DNA of 64,000 nucleotides, from contig JACKOY010000005.1 in assembly GCA_024233935.1 (NCBI GenBank), positions 1 through 64,000 of the forward strand, written 5' to 3'. The notes below the pieces were generated by a model. It saw only the letters and a program-made list of their open reading frames with translations, was not told the origin of the DNA and searched no databases. Source of the DNA: Spirochaetales bacterium (GTDB taxonomy: Bacteria > Spirochaetota > Leptospiria > Leptospirales > Leptonemataceae). The stretch's first letter is position 1, and every line of letters begins with the position of its first letter. This document shows, piece by piece, positions 1-7,861 of the stretch. The translations under genes were made by a program, and so were the position numbers.

Positions 1-47
1 CAGAAATTCGACCTGAGCCGCGGCTGATGGGAATTCAGAAGACTCCA

Positions 48-446
48 TTACCAGTATCGCGCCCGCCCGGCGATCACCCAACGCACCCCACCGCGCGGGT
101 CGGATACATCGCCCGCCCGCCTGGGAATCACATGGATGTGCGCATGACCGACGGTTTGACCGGCAACGGCGCCATCGTTGATGCCAATATTTACGCCGCT
201 CACTGCAGGCATTCTCAGAGCATCCGCTCGAACCTGCGCGACGACGGACCAGATCGACTCCTGCTCTTGTTCCGAAAGATCAAATAAGGACGCAACGTGC
301 CGCCCGGGCACAATCAGCCGATGCCCCTCGGTCACCGGAAACGCGTCCTCGACAATATGAAAGTACTCTGTCCTGGCAACGATTCGTTCTGGTGCGAGCG
401 TGCAGAAGGGACAGAGCGAATTCACACTGGCCACTTTGTTATCCAT
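48..446 (-). CDS. HIT family hydrolase
   Basis: A 132-residue histidine-triad protein of the HIT/HINT nucleotide-hydrolase superfamily, which cleaves nucleoside phosphoramidates or dinucleotide polyphosphates in the cytoplasm. Seen: an N-terminal CPFC pair (residues 12-15), common in zinc-binding HIT proteins, then the catalytic triad GHAHIHVIP at residues 100-108, close to the C-terminus as expected. The length fits a single-domain HIT protein. The ATG at 446 is where similarity begins; the frame runs on upstream without meaning. It lies 41 bp after the nuclease-helicase gene on the same strand, so the two may be co-transcribed. The exact substrate cannot be read from the sequence. Confidence 0.9.
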   Translation of the reverse strand: MDNKVASVNSLCPFCTLAPERIVARTEYFHIVEDAFPVTEGHRLIVPGRHVASLFDLSEQEQESIWSVVAQVRADALRMPAVSGVNIGINDGAVAGQTVGHAHIHVIPRRAGDVSDPRGGVRWVIAGRARYW

Positions 447-487
447 CTCAACTCCAACGCGCGCTCTATATTGCCTGCTGTCGCGTC

Positions 488-3400
488 TCAGCTCAACTCC
501 AAAACCGTCGCCATCTCCCTGTAGGCGCAAAGGGCATTCACCAAACGCATCTGCTTTGGTGTTCGGCATTCCGCTTCCAGCAGGCGCGGGCTGGCCACTA
601 ATATAGAAACCGAGCGCGCGCGGGAAGTGGCCACGTTGAAACGGTTCGGGCTGTACAGAAAGTCCATGCCCCGCGGAGCTTCTTCGGCGCTGGAGGTGGT
701 CATGGAATAGATCACCACCGGCGCCTCCTGGCCCTGGAATCGATCGGCGGTACCCACGCGCACTCCGGTAACTGCGATTTCGATGTCGGTTGCCTGGACG
801 TTGTAGGGAGTCACGACGAGAATATCGGACAGTTCCAGAGTCCGTTCGTTCCCGCTGCGATCCGTCCACTTCGAAGAAGGGCCGTCCAGCAATTCGGCGA
901 TCAGTTGCCGCACCACGGCAACCTCTTCTTCACTGGAACTCTGGTTTCCGCTGTGTTCGACCGGCACAAAATACAAACCGGAGTTCGTGAAACGATGTTG
1001 CCCTTTGAGACGTTGCTCTGCGAGACCCGCGACCGATGTAAGTTGCCCGTCATAGAACAATCTGGAGGTGAACTCGCAGATCTTGGGATGCAGACGATAG
1101 GTCTCGTTTAAGAACAGGCCCTGCCCCGGAGGCATGGTGGCCTCGTCGCCCAACCAGTGTTCGAGCGCCGAAGCGCCGGCCCCCTCCGGATGCGAACCCT
1201 GAGAGGGCTGCGCCAGTTGTTGCGGATCTCCCAGAAGCACCAGACTGCGGGCCGCCTGGGAAGCCGCGATCGCGTTTGCAAGCGACATCTGGCCCGCCTC
1301 ATCCACAAAGAGCACGTCCAGAAGCGGTCCGGCACCCTGGTCCACATCGGCGCGGGCCCACATGTGAACAGACCCGCCGACAACCTGCCAATCGTTGTTT
1401 TTCAAAATATGCTCCGCTGCGGCGGCGTTTTTGCGAATCACCGTAAGATTGCTTTCTTCGGTATACTTTTCGGAATCGACCGCCTGAATCAGGTTGATGG
1501 TCTGGCCCCGCTCGATAGCGGCCTTCTTTACTTCCAGCAATAGATTGCGAATGGCCGCGTGGCCCACGGCCGTGATGCCGACCTTCTTGCCCTGTTCTAC
1601 AAGCGCACAGATCATGTGCGCGCCGGTGTAGGTCTTACCCGAGCCCGGCGGTCCCTGAATCGCAAGCAGATCGCCGTCCAGCTGCTTTACAATCCGGCAG
1701 GCGCGCTCCAGAGTTTTTTCGGACGACGAAGTGGTTTTGAGGGCGGCCGGCGGTTCGCCAAGAAGCAGACGGCGCCCGCAATGATAGCGCCCCCTGCCTT
1801 CGATGCCATGTTCTATAACGTAGTTTGCCACCCGCTGCAGGGCGGTCTGCATGGCCTGCCCCGGCACATACTTGTGCGCGAAGACCGAAGTCTGGTGGAC
1901 CGTTAACTCTTTGTCTTTTCGTTTCACATCAATCGTGCGTGCAAAACGATCAATGCCCTGAACCGAGCCCCAGACTTTGCGCGGGTCGTCCTGTCGGCTG
2001 TGACACAGGTCGTCGCCCCGACGAATGGACACTTCCTGTTTGGCATAACGATAGCGCAAAATGCCTTTGCCCGGATCGACCACAGAATCGAAAGAGAGTT
2101 CGCTCAGCGCATCGCGTTCGTTCAGCCGATCTTCGTCGGACATGTCGCGCAGCTCGAAGAAGCGCCACCAAACTGCCCGGTCCTCGCGCCTGTGCCACAT
2201 CAAGAGCTGGGCCAGAAGCCAGCGGGCGTGTTCTTCTTTGCTGCGCTGTGCCTGCTCGACCGGAACGTCCTGCGCCAGGGCGTCCATTAAGTCTCGAATG
2301 CGCTCTTCGGCTGCACTGGCCGCTTGAGTCTGCGCTGGACCGGCCGTGGGCCGCTCGATGTCGTGTCCGTCTTTGACGAGCTCGCTTCGCAGAGTTTCCA
2401 GCCACTGCCGCAACGCGTAGGTGGAAACGCAATCGTCCCGGTTGTAGGCCTCAACCAGCGCTTTGTCCTGGGGACTGTCCTCCAATGGTCGCGCGTCCTC
2501 AATCAATTGCTCGAGCGCCCGCCGACTGCGGGTGGCTTCGGGCAGATCGGCGTCGCGTTTCAAACCATAAAAAGGCTCCAGCTTTTTGATGGAATAACTC
2601 TCCACGCCGGCCAGAATCGCATGCCGGACCACGGCATACAGATCCACGAAAACACCCAGCCGCAAGAGGTCGTCGATTTCGGACTCGCGCGTACCGTAGC
2701 GACCCATCAGCCTTTTCAATGTCGCGGGCTCGTAGGGCGCAAAGTGATAGATGTGCAGGTCCGGGAATTTCTGCAGTCGGGCCATCACCATGTCGATGAA
2801 AGCTTCCAGCATTTGTTTTTCCTGCTCTCGATTGGCGGCCCATAGACACTCATATTGGATTTCGTTTTCGTTCAGAAAAGCCCAACCGAACTGGTACTCA
2901 AGTCCGCCGTCGCGATAGAAGCGCGCACCTTCAATGTCAAAAAACAGATCGCCAGCAGAAGGTTCGGGCAAAAGAGCAAGCCCCTGGCCTTGTTCCGGAT
3001 CGAGGGTTTCAAAATAGAGTTCCGTGCGCCCCCGGTCCTGAACACGGGCCTGTTCGCGGGATCGCAGCAGCGACGCCATCGTTCCCCTTTTCAGTTCAAA
3101 CGATTGCGGAAGCGGCACCGGAAGTTTTGCAAGCGCCGCCAGAGTTTCGATTCCGTTTTCGACCAGCACCCGGCGTTGCAGCCTGGTGATGCCGGCAACC
3201 AACGAAAGATGATCGGCATCCTTCCAGAACCGGTAGCAGTCCGCCCGCCAGAGACACAAGTTGCAGTGCTCGACCGGATCGGGTTCGGTCTCAAGTGGCC
3301 CGCCATCCAGGGCCGCAACGCTCCCGACAAGCCGGGCGCGAACCTGCCGGTAAAAAGCCGAAAAATGCGCCGTCTGATAGACATCTTCCTGAAACGCATT

Positions 3401-3949
3401 GTCGGGCCCACCGGGCTGCACGACGATCATGCGTGCGGGCAGATCGCTCTTTTGCGTTTGCGCAAGCATATGCGAATAGACCGCAAGCTGAAGCACAGAA
3501 CCCGCCCGGGTCTCGCGCGAAAGCTTTGTGTCGAGCACCTCGTACCGATAAAACCCGTCCGGACCGGTCGGCTTGCCGGCCTCATCCATGCGCCGCAAAA
3601 AATCCGGAAGCCCGAAAAACAAATCGTCCGCAAGCGCGCCCTGGTAGATAATTTCTGCACCCTGCTTCATGGCCACGACCGTGGCCGCCAGCAACTCCGC
3701 ATCGCGCACCTTCTCGTCTGGCTTTCGAATCTGCACAATCTGGCGCCCGCTTCTTTTCAGGTGCTCTACATAATCCGCCTCATGCTTTTCGCCCAGACGC
3801 TGCAGAGTCTCCGCCAGAGGCAGCACCGGAAGTTGCGGCTTGCGTTCGCCCTTCGCGCGTAAGTAGTCGAGCCCGGTCAGATGCCGACAGCTCAAGTGTT
3901 TGCCCAGATCCGTTGGCGCCAGGCGAATGGAGTTCTTTTTGATCTTCAT
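488..3949 (-). CDS. TM0106-type RecB-like nuclease / RNase H-like / SF1 helicase fusion
   Basis: A three-part DNA-processing enzyme of 1153 residues. The N-terminus (about 1-250) looks like a RecB/Cas4 nuclease: the VLDTK motif of a PD-(D/E)XK site, one early Cys (LSCRHL) and a late cluster CNLCLWRADC, the layout of the 4Fe-4S cluster in Cas4 and AddB. The middle (about 330-530) has DIEG and a later DDC, as in DEDD exonucleases of the YprB type. The C-terminal third is an SF1 Dna2/Upf1-like helicase: GPPGSGKT near 766, VDEAG near 886, then GDPQQL, NETYR, DRFQGQE and TSRAR. The start is ATG 3949 (MKIKKN); a TTG at 3994 would add 15 residues. It follows the methyltransferase gene on the same strand after about 285 bp. 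The family occurs in accessory regions, and a repair or defence role is likely but inferred. Confidence 0.85.
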   Translation of the reverse strand: MKIKKNSIRLAPTDLGKHLSCRHLTGLDYLRAKGERKPQLPVLPLAETLQRLGEKHEADYVEHLKRSGRQIVQIRKPDEKVRDAELLAATVVAMKQGAEIIYQGALADDLFFGLPDFLRRMDEAGKPTGPDGFYRYEVLDTKLSRETRAGSVLQLAVYSHMLAQTQKSDLPARMIVVQPGGPDNAFQEDVYQTAHFSAFYRQVRARLVGSVAALDGGPLETEPDPVEHCNLCLWRADCYRFWKDADHLSLVAGITRLQRRVLVENGIETLAALAKLPVPLPQSFELKRGTMASLLRSREQARVQDRGRTELYFETLDPEQGQGLALLPEPSAGDLFFDIEGARFYRDGGLEYQFGWAFLNENEIQYECLWAANREQEKQMLEAFIDMVMARLQKFPDLHIYHFAPYEPATLKRLMGRYGTRESEIDDLLRLGVFVDLYAVVRHAILAGVESYSIKKLEPFYGLKRDADLPEATRSRRALEQLIEDARPLEDSPQDKALVEAYNRDDCVSTYALRQWLETLRSELVKDGHDIERPTAGPAQTQAASAAEERIRDLMDALAQDVPVEQAQRSKEEHARWLLAQLLMWHRREDRAVWWRFFELRDMSDEDRLNERDALSELSFDSVVDPGKGILRYRYAKQEVSIRRGDDLCHSRQDDPRKVWGSVQGIDRFARTIDVKRKDKELTVHQTSVFAHKYVPGQAMQTALQRVANYVIEHGIEGRGRYHCGRRLLLGEPPAALKTTSSSEKTLERACRIVKQLDGDLLAIQGPPGSGKTYTGAHMICALVEQGKKVGITAVGHAAIRNLLLEVKKAAIERGQTINLIQAVDSEKYTEESNLTVIRKNAAAAEHILKNNDWQVVGGSVHMWARADVDQGAGPLLDVLFVDEAGQMSLANAIAASQAARSLVLLGDPQQLAQPSQGSHPEGAGASALEHWLGDEATMPPGQGLFLNETYRLHPKICEFTSRLFYDGQLTSVAGLAEQRLKGQHRFTNSGLYFVPVEHSGNQSSSEEEVAVVRQLIAELLDGPSSKWTDRSGNERTLELSDILVVTPYNVQATDIEIAVTGVRVGTADRFQGQEAPVVIYSMTTSSAEEAPRGMDFLYSPNRFNVATSRARSVSILVASPRLLEAECRTPKQMRLVNALCAYREMATVLELS

Positions 3950-3964
3950 CTTGCGATGGCGTCG

Positions 3965-4069
3965 GAAGTGGCACACTCGCCACCTGCCCGTCAAAGACTA
4001 CTCAGCCACCACGCGGCGAGGAGTATTATTTTCAAAGAAGTGTGCCACATTCGGTCACACGAATGGTGG
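3965..4069. repeat. inverted repeats upstream of the nuclease-helicase gene
   Basis: GTGGCACAC at 3968-3976 is the exact inverse of GTGTGCCAC at 4040-4048, 63 bp apart. The right arm also sits in its own hairpin, ATTCG (4049-4053) pairing with CGAAT (4060-4064). Between the arms is an AT-rich stretch with a possible minus-strand -10 (TAATAC near 4023-4030). The layout could be a pair of operators around a promoter, or the ends of a decayed mobile element. Confidence 0.4.
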
Positions 4070-4234
4070 CGGGGCAGGCAGCAAGTTCGACGGCCGTTCA
4101 CTCAATCTCTGCGATCTCAAACTCAGTTAAATCCGGTGGCAGGCGAAGCCACCCGGAGCCGGCGCGCGCTCGAGCTTAGCAGTTTTTGGATTCGCCTGGA
4201 TCGCTTTCATTCTATACCCTTGGAGGTTGCCCCC

Positions 4235-7000
4235 TTACTTAACCTCAAACACCTTCATCACTTCATCACCCAAATGATTGATCACTTTGACCGCAATGCG
4301 CCCCGTCTTCGGCTTGGGGAACGGCCGCGAAACATCGCTGTTGAGTGACGCCCACGCCTCTTCGTCGATTTCCGCTTTGAGTGTGGTGCGCAGGCTTTTG
4401 TACGGATCGGGTGCGCCCAAAAAGTAGGCGTGGCGCACAAAGAAGCTCTCTTCGTTGTAGTCGGTATCGATGAACCAACAGGCGATTTCCTTAGCACTGC
4501 TGGAGTGGATCTCGCCGGTCTGCGGATGAAAGACGTCCACGCCGTTGAGTTTGACGCGTTTCATGCCTTTGCCAGCGTCTTCGATGTCGATGTCGGGTTC
4601 GCCGAAGATGACAAAGAGGTTGCCCTTGCCGGTGTTCTTGAGTTCGTCCGACATATGCAGGTCGGCGTTCATGCGCGCTTTGAGCACGGGGATCTTGCCG
4701 AGCTGGTTGAAGTCGCTGGCCATGGCGTCGTAGTTGAAGGCGCAGGCAATGACCACGTCGAAACCCGCTTCGGCGGCTTCACGGGCGGCGGCGGATAGGT
4801 CGGCACGCGGCACGGTGCCGAACTCGGGGCCGACAAAGATGCCCGCCCGTCGTTCGGGGCCATCCTCTCCTTCGGCGTAGCGGCCTTCGGCGCAGATGTA
4901 CTGGCCGGGCCACCCCTCCAGAGAAGAAAACTCAATGCGACCTTCCTTGTGGGCCTGTTGCACACCGGCGGTCCGCAGTTGGTCGAGGATCATCGTAGCA
5001 AAGTCCCGCTCTGTGGCCGGGTCCTCGCGAATTGGATCAATCAGTTCTTCATCGGCGCCCACCGTCAGGACGCGGTGGGGTGAAATGCTCTCCACGGTGA
5101 AAGGCCCGGCAACACGCACTCGCGACTTGTCCTCGTAGGGTTTGTCGTACAGAAACTCCTGCTCGGCATTTTTGGCAATCGAGTCGTCGATTTCCTTCTG
5201 GCGGGCAATGCGTTCCTTCCACCACGCTGCGTGGGCCTTCTTGGCGGCCGCGTTCCACTTGGAGTCGGCATCGCGCGGGATCTCCCACTCTTCCCACTTC
5301 TGTTTGGCCTCTTTGTTGAGCGTGGCGCGCAGCGGTTCGAGCCTCTCTTGATACTTCTCCCAGATAACGTCGATCTCGGCGTTGTTGGCGATTGACTTCA
5401 GCATTACGCGTGGGGCCCGCTCATAGACAAAGCCGTGACGGATGTCGCCGTGTGTGGCATTCATGGAAACCTTACCCGAGACTTCCGCTTCCTTCTTTTG
5501 CCCGCCGGCGGAGTCGGCCAGAAGGTAGTAAGGATAGCGGGCGCCCATGACGCGGGCACGGGCCAAGGCCAGGGCCACCCGAGAGGTGTCGATGGTGATC
5601 CAGCGCCGGCCCCACTGCTCGGCGACCGTGGCGGTGGTGCCGGAGCCGCAGGTGGGGTCGAGGACGAGGTCACCGGGATCGGTGGCCATTAGGAGGCAGC
5701 GTTGAATGACAGTCCGCGTGGTCTGGACAACATAGCTCTTGGACTCGAACTCAATTGTGTCCGACCATGTATTCTCAAATGATGCGAAGGGGTAGTCCGA
5801 TAGGAATAGCTTGTAGTACGGCTTCGAGCCCAAGCTGAAAAGGCGATCTGCCTTCTTCAGCCGCTCCACACCCTCACGAGTAGTCCGCCAAGACTTTCCG
5901 GAACTCGTTGACCACAATTTCCCTTGGAATCCTAACGGAAATGTACAACTTTCGGTGTATCCTGATGACGCCAAGTCACTACGTTTGAATAGATTGGGAT
6001 AAGCCTCCGGGAGATCGTCACGCCGCAACTCGTCCTTAGGCAAACGACGAAACCCTCCAGGTCTATGGTCCACGAGATTGAACTCCGATCCCACTCCAAG
6101 GTTCTTCAATCGCTTCAAATCGCGGTACTTCAGGCTAGACTTTGCCTTCGCATACCATAGGATGTGATCGAAAACGTTCTCCAATTGACCGGATGCCATA
6201 GGCATCATAGACCGAAAGTGGATGGTGGAAACTGAGTTTTCATCTCCAAATAGTTCATCCAGTAGACAGCGGACCCGATGCACGTTCTCGTCTCCTATTT
6301 GCACAAAAAGAGAACCGGTATCCGCCAAGAGGTCGCGGGCAACGTTCAATCTGTCCCTCAAATGCGTCAGGTATGAATGGACGCCGTCCCGCCAGGTGTC
6401 CCGAAAGGCCCGTACCTGTTCGGGTTCGCGGGTGATCTCTTCGAGCGCCCCGTCCTTGACCCGCCGGTTCGTCGTGCTCCACTGGAAGTTGGAGTTGAAC
6501 TTGATGCCGTAGGGCGGGTCGATGTAGATGCACTGCACCTGACCGCGTAAGCCCTCGCGCTCGGCCAGCGAAGCCATCACCTGGAGTGAGTCGCCCAGAA
6601 TCATGCGATTGGTCCAGTTGCCCTGGTGCTGGTAGAACTCGGCCTGGGCCTTCTCCTTGTCCTCAAAGCCGTTGAAGTCCGCAAAGAGATCCGGCGCGTC
6701 GCTGCGGCCCTCGGTATGCTTCATCAAATCGTCGATGAGCACCTTGGGATGGACCTTCTCCTGAATGTAGAGCGGCGGGGCGGGCACCACGAGATCCGAC
6801 CAGTCCTGCTCGTCTTTGCCACGCCAGACGAGCTGCGGGTCCAGGTCGCGATTGCGCCGCTCGTAGGCAATCTGGATGGGTGTCTTGTCCTCGGCATCCA
6901 TGACGGACTCCAGTTCGGCCGTGGGGATGTTGGTGCGCGTTGCCTTCTCGTGGCGGAGTGAGTGGACGAGGCGTTTGGTGGTTGCTTTTTTCTTTGCCAT
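4235..7000 (-). CDS. type III-like DNA methyltransferase (Mod)
   Basis: A 921-residue adenine- or cytosine-N4-specific DNA methyltransferase that would modify the host copies of the site cut by the neighbouring Res protein. Seen: the catalytic motif IDPPYGIKF near residue 162, then the SAM-binding motif DPTCGSGTT near 448. This order (catalytic before SAM site) is that of beta-class enzymes, including type III Mod. The region between them holds the target-recognition domain and is visibly AT-richer than its flanks (about 5700-6260). A long C-terminal half follows, as in the large Mod proteins paired with BPTD_3080-type Res. The start is ATG 7000 (MAKKKATTKR), 17 bp after the NYN stop; a longer frame would overlap that gene. 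N6-adenine is the likely product but is not proven. Confidence 0.88.
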   Translation of the reverse strand: MAKKKATTKRLVHSLRHEKATRTNIPTAELESVMDAEDKTPIQIAYERRNRDLDPQLVWRGKDEQDWSDLVVPAPPLYIQEKVHPKVLIDDLMKHTEGRSDAPDLFADFNGFEDKEKAQAEFYQHQGNWTNRMILGDSLQVMASLAEREGLRGQVQCIYIDPPYGIKFNSNFQWSTTNRRVKDGALEEITREPEQVRAFRDTWRDGVHSYLTHLRDRLNVARDLLADTGSLFVQIGDENVHRVRCLLDELFGDENSVSTIHFRSMMPMASGQLENVFDHILWYAKAKSSLKYRDLKRLKNLGVGSEFNLVDHRPGGFRRLPKDELRRDDLPEAYPNLFKRSDLASSGYTESCTFPLGFQGKLWSTSSGKSWRTTREGVERLKKADRLFSLGSKPYYKLFLSDYPFASFENTWSDTIEFESKSYVVQTTRTVIQRCLLMATDPGDLVLDPTCGSGTTATVAEQWGRRWITIDTSRVALALARARVMGARYPYYLLADSAGGQKKEAEVSGKVSMNATHGDIRHGFVYERAPRVMLKSIANNAEIDVIWEKYQERLEPLRATLNKEAKQKWEEWEIPRDADSKWNAAAKKAHAAWWKERIARQKEIDDSIAKNAEQEFLYDKPYEDKSRVRVAGPFTVESISPHRVLTVGADEELIDPIREDPATERDFATMILDQLRTAGVQQAHKEGRIEFSSLEGWPGQYICAEGRYAEGEDGPERRAGIFVGPEFGTVPRADLSAAAREAAEAGFDVVIACAFNYDAMASDFNQLGKIPVLKARMNADLHMSDELKNTGKGNLFVIFGEPDIDIEDAGKGMKRVKLNGVDVFHPQTGEIHSSSAKEIACWFIDTDYNEESFFVRHAYFLGAPDPYKSLRTTLKAEIDEEAWASLNSDVSRPFPKPKTGRIAVKVINHLGDEVMKVFEVK

Positions 7001-7017
7001 AGTTGTGTTGCCGTGCT

Positions 7018-7644
7018 TCACCAGCGCGGTGGTTTGTGAAATTCCCCATTGGAATCGCGCATCGTTTGAGGGAGTTGACATTTTGCCAGGACGCTGATGC
7101 GGAGTTGCTTGTAAAAGAGGGCGTACTTCTTAAGCTCGCGACTGGGGTTTTTGTGCGGATTGAGAATGGCGACCTTCTTGCCCAGGTCAGTCGAGACAAT
7201 ACGCAAGGCCTCCGAGAGATCGGAGTCGTTGGAAACCAGAACCGCCAGATCGTACTGGTTCTGAAAAGCATCATGCAGCATGTGCACGGCTATGTTGACA
7301 TCCGATTTCTTCTCCTCAGTCCTAATCACTCTGGCATACCCGCTACCGTCGGCGAGGGGCATACTGACTTCATGTGAGAGGAAGTGGCCGAGGATGATCT
7401 CTATACTGGAAAATGTGGCCAATGCACGCAGAAACGTCTGCTGGCGAGTCCCCTGACCGGGATCACCACGACGTGGTACTACGTGTGCCGTAAAGTATTT
7501 GATCTTGAGAACCGAGTTCTTTGTCGGATCGAGGTAAGCATTGCACATTGCCTGGAGGTCGAGCCACTTGTGGGGAGTGCCCCGCACCTGCCCATAGTAC
7601 AGGTTAAAGCCGTCGATGTACACATAGGTGCGCAATGGCTTCAC
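7018..7644 (-). CDS. NYN domain (PIN-like, LabA/DUF88) protein
   Basis: A 208-residue NYN-domain protein. NYN domains share the PIN/FLAP nuclease fold and are usually metal-dependent RNases. Seen: VYIDGFNLYYG at the N-terminus with the first acidic residue, EEKKSDVNIAVHM in the middle and LVSNDSDL after it, which together place the acidic residues expected of the active site. The start is GTG 7644, preceded by GAGG at a good distance. It sits between the Res and Mod genes, 17 bp upstream of mod, and shares mod's promoter and leader. An RNase gene inside a restriction-modification cassette suggests an RNA-cleaving effector or a control function; that is inference. Confidence 0.88.
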   Translation of the reverse strand: MKPLRTYVYIDGFNLYYGQVRGTPHKWLDLQAMCNAYLDPTKNSVLKIKYFTAHVVPRRGDPGQGTRQQTFLRALATFSSIEIILGHFLSHEVSMPLADGSGYARVIRTEEKKSDVNIAVHMLHDAFQNQYDLAVLVSNDSDLSEALRIVSTDLGKKVAILNPHKNPSRELKKYALFYKQLRISVLAKCQLPQTMRDSNGEFHKPPRW

Positions 7645-7658
7645 GGCCGCACCTCTGT

Positions 7659-7690
7659 AAAAAGCAAAGGCCAGCCCGAGGGCTGGCCTT
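7659..7690 (-). terminator. rho-independent terminator in the NYN-mod leader
   Basis: On the minus strand AAGGCCAGCC (7690-7681) and GGCTGGCCTT (7676-7667) form a perfect 10-bp stem with loop CTCG, followed by TGCTTTTT ending at 7659. It lies downstream of a strong promoter (7728-7756) and about 11 nt before the Shine-Dalgarno of the NYN gene. It could therefore end res transcripts or attenuate the NYN-mod unit. A smaller CCGC-TTCG-GCGG hairpin (7709-7698) precedes it. Confidence 0.8.
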
Positions 7691-7727
7691 GCGCCCGCCG
7701 CCGAAGCGGACGGGGTGATATGGGATC

Positions 7728-7756
7728 ACTATCGACACGGATTGAGTCTGCGTCAA
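7728..7756 (-). promoter_or_regulatory. sigma70-type promoter of the NYN-mod unit
   Basis: On the minus strand TTGACG (7756-7751) and GATAGT (7733-7728) are separated by exactly 17 nt. The expected transcript start is near 7721, giving a leader of about 75 nt that contains both hairpins before the GTG at 7644. Confidence 0.65.
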
Positions 7757-7861
7757 TCTCTTTCAACAGACAGCCGCCACGGGGTGCAAGCAGTACCTCT
7801 GGGCTCGACAAAATACCTGCCACTTTGGCAGTGGGCCATCGGTTTTGCCTGCCCCACGCCT

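Noticed and set aside
2855..3862. 335-aa plus-strand frame
   Set aside because: It lies opposite the nuclease-helicase gene, which has clear motifs throughout; its own translation is Arg/Lys-rich and without any family features.
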